Assembly (NCBI RefSeq): GCF_934636665.1
Contig: NZ_CAKUAT010000030.1
Span: 1 to 10,049, forward strand
Source of the DNA: an uncultured Senegalimassilia sp.
GTDB taxonomy: Bacteria; Actinomycetota; Coriobacteriia; Coriobacteriales; Eggerthellaceae
Length of the DNA stretch: 10,049 nt
Direction: 5' to 3'
A program made the position numbers and the translations under genes. Shown in pieces: positions 1-5,381 of the stretch. The notes below the pieces were generated by a model. The model was not told the origin of the DNA, did not search any database, and saw only the letters and a program-made list of their open reading frames with translations. Numbering within the stretch: position 1 is the first letter of the stretch; the number at the start of each line of letters is the position of its first letter.

Positions 1-93
1 GCCGAAGCTCATGAAGCCCGCGCCGGCCGCTACTGCTGCGACCCCGGCGCTGCCGGCCAGAAAGCTTCGCCTGGTAACGTTGTTCTCGCTCAT
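1..93 (-). CDS. N-terminus of a Tat-exported protein, probably a redox enzyme subunit (partial)
   Basis: Only the first 31 codons are present; the gene continues past the left edge. The ATG at 93-91 is preceded by AGGAGG (106-101) with a 7-nt spacer. The visible protein begins MSENNVTRRSFLAGSAGVAA and is a textbook twin-arginine signal: a short polar start, T-R-R-S-F-L, then an Ala/Gly-rich hydrophobic stretch. It would be exported folded, usually with a cofactor bound. It directly follows the polyferredoxin gene, whose stop codon overlaps this gene's Shine-Dalgarno sequence (TAGGAGG), so the two are very likely translationally coupled partners. In this bacterial group such a partner is typically a molybdopterin (DMSO reductase family) catalytic subunit or an FAD-dependent fumarate-reductase-like flavoprotein. 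Nothing visible separates these, and export plus partnership is all that can be claimed. Confidence 0.8.
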   Translation of the reverse strand, partial: MSENNVTRRSFLAGSAGVAAVAAGAGFMSFG

Positions 94-104
94 CACGACA
101 CCTC

Positions 105-821
105 CTACGCTTGAACAGCGGTAACGGTGCGGACGATGCCCTCGTCGATGATCTTCTGCGCGATATCCTGCCAATCGATGAACTGGATGGCGCCGTTGGG
201 GCACTGCTCGGCGCAGCGGCCGCAGGAGATGCACTTCGTGGACACGCCGGTCTCGGTGTCGACGCGGGGCATGTTCCAGGGGCACGCCTGGCTGCACATG
301 CCGCAGCCGATGCACTTCTTGGTGTCGACCGTGCGGGCGCCGGTCTTCTCGTCGGCGTAGATGGCGTGGACCGGGCAGTACTTCACGCACTGCGGGTCGG
401 CGCACTGCTTGCAGTGCTCGACGGTGAACAGACCGCCACCCGGGTTTCCCTCGCCAAAGGAGCCCTCGCCGGTGTCGGGCGAGGCACCCCAATTGTAGTT
501 ATCCCACACACGCACGCGGGCGATGTGCTGGCACACGCGGCCGTCGTTCTTCAGCGTGCACATCATCTCGCAGCGCTGGCAGCCCGAGCATTGCGCGCGG
601 TCGGTGACGATCATCTTGGTGGGCGTGGTGCGCAGCTCGATGCGGCCGGATGCGATGGACTCCTGGGTGACGCCCCAGCTGGCCAGCGCGCCGCCGACGA
701 CCAAACCTGCGACGCCGCAGCCGGCCATGGCCAGCACGTCGCGACGGGTGATGCTTTTCTTGCCGTTTGCAGAAACGCCGTTGCCAGAGGAAGCGCCGTC
801 TCGAACATCGGGATTCGACAT
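105..821 (-). CDS. Tat-exported 4Fe-4S polyferredoxin (electron-transfer subunit, four clusters)
   Basis: This 238-residue protein is probably the electron-transfer subunit of an exported oxidoreductase. Residues 23-50 form a Tat signal (S-I-T-R26-R27-D-V-L, then a hydrophobic Ala/Gly/Val stretch). Four cysteine motifs follow: C78/81/84/88, C137/140/145/149, C170/173/176/180 and C197/200/203/207, sixteen ligands for four [4Fe-4S] clusters. The first three resemble DmsB/NrfC-type subunits. The fourth is a compact CxxCxxCxxxCP ferredoxin motif rather than the spread-out DmsB form, so it is not a standard DmsB. The ATG at 821-819 has GAGGGGGG upstream with an 8-nt spacer. The gene is divergent from the LuxR-type regulator and coupled to the next Tat protein gene, which is its probable partner. 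Cluster binding and export are well supported; the substrate of the complex is unknown. Confidence 0.9.
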   Translation of the reverse strand: MSNPDVRDGASSGNGVSANGKKSITRRDVLAMAGCGVAGLVVGGALASWGVTQESIASGRIELRTTPTKMIVTDRAQCSGCQRCEMMCTLKNDGRVCQHIARVRVWDNYNWGASPDTGEGSFGEGNPGGGLFTVEHCKQCADPQCVKYCPVHAIYADEKTGARTVDTKKCIGCGMCSQACPWNMPRVDTETGVSTKCISCGRCAEQCPNGAIQFIDWQDIAQKIIDEGIVRTVTAVQA

Positions 822-857
822 AATATGTTCCCCCCTCGGAAACTAGTCTAGCAGTAT

Positions 858-885
858 CCTCGTATCCCCCTTTGACGCCTCGTAT
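858..885 (-). repeat. Direct repeat CCTCGTAT x2, 20 bp apart, upstream of the polyferredoxin gene
   Basis: CCTCGTAT occurs at 858-865 and again at 878-885, so the copies are 20 bp apart, about two helical turns. A related pair, GTATCC, sits at 854-859 and 862-867. Read toward the polyferredoxin gene the repeat is ATACGAGG, 37 to 64 bases upstream of its start codon. The spacing suits a tandem binding site or a leader element, but no promoter hexamers around it are convincing. Confidence 0.35.
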
Positions 886-962
886 TTCGCCGAACAAGCC
901 TTCGACGAATAGCCCCTCTCTCACACACAACGCTGTTCACTATGCCGAGTACAAGGTGCCGA

Positions 963-1046
963 CGCATTCCCTACAGCAGCATGTTTTCAACCTTCCTCAC
1001 TGTAAATCGCCTGGTAAATGGCTTATATCCTCAAATAGGGAATGCG
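963..1046. repeat. 11-bp perfect inverted repeat CGCATTCCCTA / TAGGGAATGCG
   Basis: CGCATTCCCTA lies at 963-973 on the plus strand and its exact complement at 1036-1046, 62 bp apart. Both arms contain ATTCCCT, which is also the left half of the element upstream of the AOR gene. The wide separation suggests two oppositely facing binding sites in a divergent control region rather than an RNA hairpin. Confidence 0.5.
1024..1043 (-). promoter_or_regulatory. Candidate operator/promoter element ATTCCCT-N4-GAGGATATA facing the polyferredoxin operon
   Basis: Read on the minus strand, 1043 to 1024 is ATTCCCT, four bases (attt), then GAGGATATA. The same sixteen fixed bases with the same 4-base gap occur on the plus strand at 2802-2821 upstream of the AOR gene. 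The 3' end could supply a -10 hexamer (TATAAG at 1026-1021). There is no TTGACA-like -35, as expected for an activator-dependent promoter with ATTCCCT in its place. Transcription from here would give the polyferredoxin mRNA a leader of roughly 190 bases. The site role is inferred from the match and the orientation. Confidence 0.5.
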
Positions 1047-1084
1047 CGCCTGAGCCTTTTGGAACACGGTTTTGCAAGAGCGGC

Positions 1085-1114
1085 TTCATCGCTTCGGTCA
1101 AGCGACCGTATAAT
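1085..1114 (+). promoter_or_regulatory. Candidate promoter of the LuxR-type regulator gene
   Basis: A perfect TATAAT (1109-1114) lies 35 bases upstream of the ATG at 1150. The best -35 with an 18-bp spacer is TTCATC (1085-1090), only three of six matches, so the promoter may be weak or activator-dependent. The expected start of transcription is near 1121, giving a short leader. Confidence 0.5.
1089..1105. promoter_or_regulatory. Palindromic operator candidate inside the regulator's promoter
   Basis: TCGCTT (1089-1094), a 5-base centre and AAGCGA (1100-1105) form a perfect 6-bp dyad lying almost entirely between the -35 and -10 hexamers. A second overlapping dyad, CGGTC (1095-1099) and GACCG (1104-1108), abuts the TATAAT. 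A protein bound here would block RNA polymerase, fitting autoregulation or repression by another factor. Confidence 0.4.
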
Positions 1115-1149
1115 AAGAAGGCGATACCGCAAAGGCCATGAGGGGGAAC

Positions 1150-2712
1150 ATGGGAAATGAAAACGCCGTGTCAGCGCAGGAAACGCTGGCGCATGAGGAA
1201 GAAGATCCTACAATCGACAACGGGGGCGCATATCATGTAAGCGAGCTCAAACGTTATGCGCCTCTGTTGCCGTTGATAGCAGGCCTTGCGTGCTCGCGCG
1301 TCGGACTGAATGCATCGGTATATTCGAATTACGCGCAGACCGACGCGGGATTCATCTCGGACGGCACCGTGCTCGCCGCCCTCATCGTTTTCGCGCCGCT
1401 GCTCTTCGCAATAACGAAACTGAATGAGCTATTAAGCAAGGCATTCGTCAATCGCAGCGCAACCGCGGTGTTCGCGCTGGAAACCATCTGCGTTGCGCTC
1501 TTGGAATACGGCACGCTATTCCCGCTTCAAGAGGCCGTTCGATTCGTCATAGCCGCTATATGCACCATAACCAGCACATGCGCCATGTATTACTGGCTCA
1601 GACGAGCTCGCGGAGGCGGCGTGATCATCGGGGCGACCCTGGTGTTCTCCGCCATAGCCGCAAGCGAGTTGATCCTTATGCTCGTCAACTGTTTGCCTGC
1701 TGGGTCTCAGGCAATCATAGCCACCGTGATAAGCGCTGCGCAATTCCCGGCTCAGCACATTGCAAAACGCACGAGCAACCCGTTCCAATTGGTTAAAAAC
1801 AACGAGCCGCGATCTGCTTATTCGCTGAAAGCGAGCATTCGCAACAAGCGGCTTCTTGCGTCTTCCGCCCTTGGCGTGGCGGCGTTAGGGCTAACGGTAG
1901 GCCTTTTAAGAGGCTATCCCAACGGGCAGCCTATAGCGTTCGACCCCGCTTCGCGTACTGCATACATGCTGGTCACAGTGGTGATTTGCATGATAATCGT
2001 GCTGATTTGCCTTTCCGGGAAAACTGGATTCATGACAACCGGCATATGGATCATGCTTCTGTGCCTTGCCTGCCTTGCAATCACCTCGTTCGCCGCATTC
2101 CCCGATTCCCTTAGCATCGGGGCCGTATTCGCAACTTCCCTGAACGCCCTGACCGTGGGCTATTGTTACTACCTGACCATAGAGTTCATGACGCATGGCT
2201 GGAGGGATCCCTACTATTACGCCTTCTCAGGCTGGATCGTCTACTTCGTCACAAGGGCGTTTGCGCGCATCGTGCTGTCAAATATCACGCCTTTGAACAG
2301 CAACGCCGAGCTTACGCTTGCCATCATGGCGGATGCCGTGGTCGCTTCGGCCCTGATAATCTTCGTACGATTCCTGAACGATGCGAAAACGCCCGCCCAG
2401 GAATTGCCCGACGTTCAGACATCGCCGCTTCAAAAAGCCGTGGCCCTGAGCAGCCCGGAGGAGCAAAGCGCCATCGCCTCGTTGCGGGAGGATTCGTTTG
2501 CCGCGGGCATTGCGGCGCTCAAGAAGCAGTACCAGCTTTCCGAGCGGGAAACGGAAGTGATTTCGCTGTATGCGCAAGGCCACACGCAAAAGAAAATCGC
2601 CTCTGAACTGTTCATCACCCCGGGAACCGTACACGAGCACATTCGCCACGCGTATACGAAAACGGGGCTGCATTCCAGGCAGCAAATCCTCGATTTCATC
2701 CATGAGCAATAG
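1150..2712 (+). CDS. Membrane-anchored LuxR-family transcriptional regulator (12-helix sensor domain plus C-terminal HTH)
   Basis: The protein is 520 residues from this start. The first ~35 residues are polar and acidic. About twelve hydrophobic segments follow over roughly residues 36-405, with a more polar break after the sixth helix. After a linker, residues ~463-520 form a NarL/LuxR (GerE) helix-turn-helix: L-S-E-R-E-T-E-V, then A-Q-G-H-T-Q-K-K-I-A and F-I-T-P-G-T-V-H-E-H-I. There is no receiver domain, so signal input is presumably through the membrane part, which may bind a small molecule. This architecture is abundant in Eggerthellaceae, where such genes often adjoin the redox enzyme they control. 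An in-frame ATG at 1138 is possible but has no spaced ribosome site, whereas 1150 has GAGGGGG (1140-1146) just upstream. Codon use is less GC-biased than in neighbouring genes, with frequent ATA. Likely targets are the divergent polyferredoxin operon and the AOR gene. Confidence 0.88.
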   Translation: MGNENAVSAQETLAHEEEDPTIDNGGAYHVSELKRYAPLLPLIAGLACSRVGLNASVYSNYAQTDAGFISDGTVLAALIVFAPLLFAITKLNELLSKAFVNRSATAVFALETICVALLEYGTLFPLQEAVRFVIAAICTITSTCAMYYWLRRARGGGVIIGATLVFSAIAASELILMLVNCLPAGSQAIIATVISAAQFPAQHIAKRTSNPFQLVKNNEPRSAYSLKASIRNKRLLASSALGVAALGLTVGLLRGYPNGQPIAFDPASRTAYMLVTVVICMIIVLICLSGKTGFMTTGIWIMLLCLACLAITSFAAFPDSLSIGAVFATSLNALTVGYCYYLTIEFMTHGWRDPYYYAFSGWIVYFVTRAFARIVLSNITPLNSNAELTLAIMADAVVASALIIFVRFLNDAKTPAQELPDVQTSPLQKAVALSSPEEQSAIASLREDSFAAGIAALKKQYQLSERETEVISLYAQGHTQKKIASELFITPGTVHEHIRHAYTKTGLHSRQQILDFIHEQ

Positions 2713-2722
2713 TCGGATTGCC

Positions 2723-2769
2723 CGGCATACGGCTTTGCGGGAACGCGATGTCCGCAAAGCCGTATGCCG
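2723..2769 (+). terminator. Perfect 18-bp hairpin after the regulator gene (terminator-like, no T tract)
   Basis: Arms 2723-2740 and 2752-2769 are exactly complementary over 18 bp around an 11-base loop, starting 10 bases after the stop codon. On neither strand is the stem followed by a run of T, so it is not a standard intrinsic terminator. It could be a Rho-assisted terminator, an mRNA 3'-end stabiliser, or a genome-wide palindromic (REP-like) repeat. Confidence 0.55.
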
Positions 2770-2801
2770 ATGACTACGTGATTGACCTGGTAATACAGGA
2801 A

Positions 2802-2821
2802 ATTCCCTCATAGAGGATATA
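2802..2821 (+). promoter_or_regulatory. Candidate operator/promoter element ATTCCCT-N4-GAGGATATA upstream of the AOR gene
   Basis: ATTCCCT (2802-2808), four bases (cata) and GAGGATATA (2813-2821) repeat the element at 1043-1024 base for base outside the gap. It ends 105 bases before the AOR start codon. TATAGC (2818-2823) could act as a -10, and again no -35 consensus is present. Here the centre also forms a short dyad, CCTC-ATA-GAGG (2806-2816). The rest of 2713-2926 holds the hairpin at 2723-2769 and the AOR ribosome site (AGGAGG, 2917-2922), with no gene. Confidence 0.5.
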
Positions 2822-2926
2822 GCTTTTTCGCTTCGATGAGGACATCATTGAACCCATCGTCATCCATAAACGCGCCTCGCCTCAAGCCGCACACAACACC
2901 TAGGCTGTTTCAAACGAGGAGGAACC

Positions 2927-5056
2927 ATGGCTGACAAAGTCTCATATGGTTGGACCGGCAAAATCTTGCGCGTCAATCTAACGACGGGCAGCATAACCAC
3001 CGAGTCCACCGACCCGTATAAGGAGTACATCGGCGGCATGGGCCTTGCCAATAAGGTCATGTACGACGAGGTTCCCGCAGGCACGGACCCCCTGGGACCC
3101 GATAACAAAATCGTGTTCGCTGTAGGCCCGCTCACCGCATCCGGCGTTCCGCTGGGTGGTCGCTGCACCATCTCCACGCTGTCCTGTTTCACCACCGACA
3201 ACCTGATCGTCGACGGCCACTGCGGCGGCATGATCGGCGCGAAGATGAAGCTAGCAGGCTATGACGCCATCATTTTGGAAGGCGCATCGGACAAGCCCGT
3301 CTACCTGAACATCAAGGACGATCAAGTCGAGATTAAAGACGCTTCGTTCGTGTGGGGCATGGGAACCCGATCAACCACCGAAGCGCTGAACCGACTTGAG
3401 GGGACCTCCGCTTGCGTGGCCGCCATCGGCCCCGCCGGCGAGAACCTACTTCCCTATTCTTGCATCATGAACGCCCGAAACCATTCCGCCGGCGCAGGCC
3501 TTGGCGCAGTGATGGGATCGAAGAAATGCAAGGCTCTCGTCGTCGAAGGCAACGGAAGCGTAAACGTGAAGGACCCGCAGGCTGTGGCCGATCTTTCCGA
3601 CTACATGCTTCGCGAGCTTATCGGCTCGAACAACAACCACGTGGTGCCGTCGACCCAGCAGGAATGGGCCGAGTATTACAACAAAGGCAGCCGCTGGAAC
3701 GCTCATAATGGCCTGTACTGGACGCAAGCCGAAGGCGGTCCGATCGAGACCGGCGAGCCGAAACCGGGCGAGATCAACACCGTGGGCAAGCGCTGCCTGC
3801 TGATCGCCCACCCCTGGATGCTGGGCGCGGAAGCAGAGAAGTACACCATCAAAACCAACGGCTGCCACGGTTGCCCCATCCATTGCTATGCAGACCTTCG
3901 CGTCGGCGCGGCGAAAGACGCGAGCGGCTACCAGACCAGCGGCAACGCCTGCATGGCAAATGCCGGCTACACGTTCATGAACAACATCCTCGGGCAGAAG
4001 CTCGATGACGAGAAAACGCTGTACATGAACGTCGTTTTCACCAACCTTATGGACGACCTGGGCATTTGGTGCAATTACGGTCAGCTGTATCGCGACCTTG
4101 GCTACTGCATCAAGGAAGGCGTGTTCAAGCGGGTGCTTCCCGAATCCGAGTACAACGCCATCGATTGGGACAAGCTGGCGCAAGGCGACCCCACTTGGAT
4201 CACCCAGGTGCTCCATCTGATCATGCGCAACGACACCGAGATCTCCTATATCGCGCACGGCCCCATCGTGTGGTGCCCGCGCTGGGGCGTGGAGGGCTGG
4301 TTCGACGATAAGCGCTCCTCGCTGATCAACTACCGCGGCTGGCCGTATCACCATGGCGTGGAAACGTTCGGCCAGGTAGGCGGCCTGATGAACATGGTGT
4401 TCAACCGCGACCCCATGATCCACTCCGCCGTGAACTTCAGCGGCTGCGGCCTGCCCATCGAAGTGAAGAAGTCCATCGCTGCAGAGATTTGGGGCGGCGA
4501 GGAGGCTTGCGACCCCGACAAGAACTACACGCCCATGAACGACGCGAAGGCGAACTTCACTTGGTGGTCCATCGTCACCGACGTGCTGCACGACTCGCTG
4601 ACGCTGTGCAACTGGGTGTGGCCGATGGCCATGAGCCCGACAAAGGCACGCGACTACCGCGGCGACCTGGACATGGAGGCGAAGTTCTACAAGGCCGTCA
4701 CTGGCGAGGACGTCACCACCGACGAGCTGTACAAGCGCGCAGCGAAGATTATGACGCTGCAACGCGCGATGACGGTACGCGGCATGAAGGATAAGGACGG
4801 CAAGATCGGGTGCAACGACCTGCACGGCGTGCATGACGTTCCCACCCAGTGGATCTTCACCATGGATCCCGACATGCAACCGTTCACGGAAGGCACCACG
4901 AAAATGGAGGCCAAGGACTTCGATTCCGGCTTGCATATGCTGTATTCCAAGTTCGGCTGGGACGAAGAGCTCGGCTGCCCCACCGCAGATTGCCTTGACG
5001 CCTACGGTATGGACGACGTGAAGGCCGAACTGCAGAGCCTGAACTTGTTGCCGTAG
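2927..5056 (+). CDS. Aldehyde:ferredoxin oxidoreductase (AOR) family tungsten/molybdenum enzyme, divergent
   Basis: The protein is 709 residues with no signal peptide or membrane segment, so it is cytoplasmic. It opens with the family signature G-W-T-G-K-I-L-R-V-N-L. The [4Fe-4S] ligands are C313-x2-C316-x3-C320 and C561 in D-S-L-T-L-C. G-A-V-M-G-S-K (193-199) marks the bis-pterin region. Family members oxidise aldehydes or reduce acids at a W or Mo bis-pterin centre, exchanging electrons with ferredoxin. Classic archaeal AOR is about 605 residues, so this one is roughly 100 longer. From memory of the family, several usually conserved residues differ: A190 where an Arg is normal (AGR.G.GAVMGSK), H98 for Asn in the SN.GG motif, and Y335-Q336 where EYET normally supplies an active-site Glu. 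H499 may match the active-site His. The start has AGGAGG four bases upstream. The gene is transcribed alone, beside the LuxR-type regulator. The substrate is unknown and non-aldehyde chemistry is possible. Confidence 0.92.
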   Translation: MADKVSYGWTGKILRVNLTTGSITTESTDPYKEYIGGMGLANKVMYDEVPAGTDPLGPDNKIVFAVGPLTASGVPLGGRCTISTLSCFTTDNLIVDGHCGGMIGAKMKLAGYDAIILEGASDKPVYLNIKDDQVEIKDASFVWGMGTRSTTEALNRLEGTSACVAAIGPAGENLLPYSCIMNARNHSAGAGLGAVMGSKKCKALVVEGNGSVNVKDPQAVADLSDYMLRELIGSNNNHVVPSTQQEWAEYYNKGSRWNAHNGLYWTQAEGGPIETGEPKPGEINTVGKRCLLIAHPWMLGAEAEKYTIKTNGCHGCPIHCYADLRVGAAKDASGYQTSGNACMANAGYTFMNNILGQKLDDEKTLYMNVVFTNLMDDLGIWCNYGQLYRDLGYCIKEGVFKRVLPESEYNAIDWDKLAQGDPTWITQVLHLIMRNDTEISYIAHGPIVWCPRWGVEGWFDDKRSSLINYRGWPYHHGVETFGQVGGLMNMVFNRDPMIHSAVNFSGCGLPIEVKKSIAAEIWGGEEACDPDKNYTPMNDAKANFTWWSIVTDVLHDSLTLCNWVWPMAMSPTKARDYRGDLDMEAKFYKAVTGEDVTTDELYKRAAKIMTLQRAMTVRGMKDKDGKIGCNDLHGVHDVPTQWIFTMDPDMQPFTEGTTKMEAKDFDSGLHMLYSKFGWDEELGCPTADCLDAYGMDDVKAELQSLNLLP

Positions 5057-5080
5057 CAGTTTTTCCATTACCCCCCTTCG

Positions 5081-5120
5081 GGCCCCGTTCGCAACACTCC
5101 CCCGCGAACGGGGCCGTTTT
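5081..5120 (+). terminator. Intrinsic terminator of the AOR gene
   Basis: GGCCCCGTTCGC (5081-5092) and GCGAACGGGGCC (5104-5115) pair perfectly over 12 bp around an 11-base loop. GTTTTG follows, and the stem begins 24 bases after the AOR stop codon. This isolates the AOR gene from the downstream operon. Confidence 0.88.
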
Positions 5121-5381
5121 GTATACATAGGCGCAGGGAGAGCGCTTCGCAAAGCCGAACCCAAACAGATAATGCTACGTCCACTAAGTGTCCGGGCCCA
5201 AAGCGCCGGGGGCTCCTTCGCCAGCTTTTTCTTTTTCCGACTGGTTCGATTGCAATTTACTGGGAAACGGCTGCTGCGCTGGGGCTTCGGGAGCGGTAGA
5301 ATAGGCAAGCTTACCACTTACCCCTTGCGCGACGCTCCTTCCGCAGGCGCCGCGCGCAGCACATCCGGAAGGAGGCGCCCT
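5121..5381 (+). promoter_or_regulatory. Leader/promoter region of the reductase-symporter operon
   Basis: Together with the AOR terminator this is a gap of about 325 bases with no convincing gene. The best promoter is TTCGCA (5146-5151), a 16-bp spacer and GATAAT (5168-5173), which would give a leader of about 200 bases. A second -10, TAGAAT (5297-5302), lacks a recognisable -35. A short T-rich stretch sits at 5226-5236 without a good stem before it. The 3' end carries the ribosome-site hairpin listed next. Confidence 0.35.
5335..5374 (+). promoter_or_regulatory. Hairpin that would pair with the ribosome binding site of the RmlD-like gene
   Basis: CTCCTTCCG (5335-5343) is exactly complementary to CGGAAGGAG (5366-5374), across a 22-base loop that contains the palindrome GGCGCC. 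The right arm includes the AAGGAGG (5369-5375) serving the ATG at 5382. When folded, the ribosome site is hidden, which suggests translational control of this operon. The function is inferred from the pairing alone. Confidence 0.4.

Larger units (their letters stand above)
822..1149. promoter_or_regulatory. Divergent intergenic region between the polyferredoxin operon and the LuxR-type gene
   Basis: About 330 bases with no convincing gene on either strand. It is visibly more AT-rich than the flanking coding DNA and dense in small repeats: direct repeats at 854-885, an 11-bp inverted repeat with arms at 963-973 and 1036-1046, a 20-bp element on the minus strand at 1043-1024 that recurs upstream of the AOR gene, and a palindrome inside the luxR-side promoter at 1089-1105. 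These are listed separately. This layout is what a divergent regulator/target promoter region is expected to look like. Confidence 0.75.

Noticed and set aside
842..1137. Short open frames in the divergent intergenic region (for example 872-1141, plus strand).
   Set aside because: No ribosome site or recognisable domain, and they run through the promoter and repeats of the regulator gene.
2782..2787. TTGACC as a -35 box for the AOR gene.
   Set aside because: No acceptable -10 hexamer lies 16-18 bases downstream; the shared element at 2802-2821 is a better promoter candidate.
1010..2835. The 8-mers CCTGGTAA (1010-1017 and 2786-2793) and TCGCTTCG (1089-1096 and 2828-2835) shared by the two regulatory regions.
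   Set aside because: One or two shared 8-mers are expected by chance between regions of this size, and their orientation relative to the shared 20-bp element is not conserved.
5196..5236. A GC-rich stretch followed by T-rich DNA as a second terminator.
   Set aside because: No stem longer than about five base pairs can be drawn, and the AOR transcript is already ended by the strong hairpin at 5081-5120.
3446..5317. A 623-codon open frame antisense to the AOR gene.
   Set aside because: It is a by-product of GC-rich third positions: no recognisable motif, biased low-complexity composition, and it opposes a clearly real gene and its terminator.
5172..5381. The in-frame upstream ATG that would extend the RmlD-like protein by 70 residues.
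   Set aside because: The added residues have no resemblance to the fold, which starts right after 5382. The strong AAGGAGG sits before 5382 and no comparable site precedes 5172.
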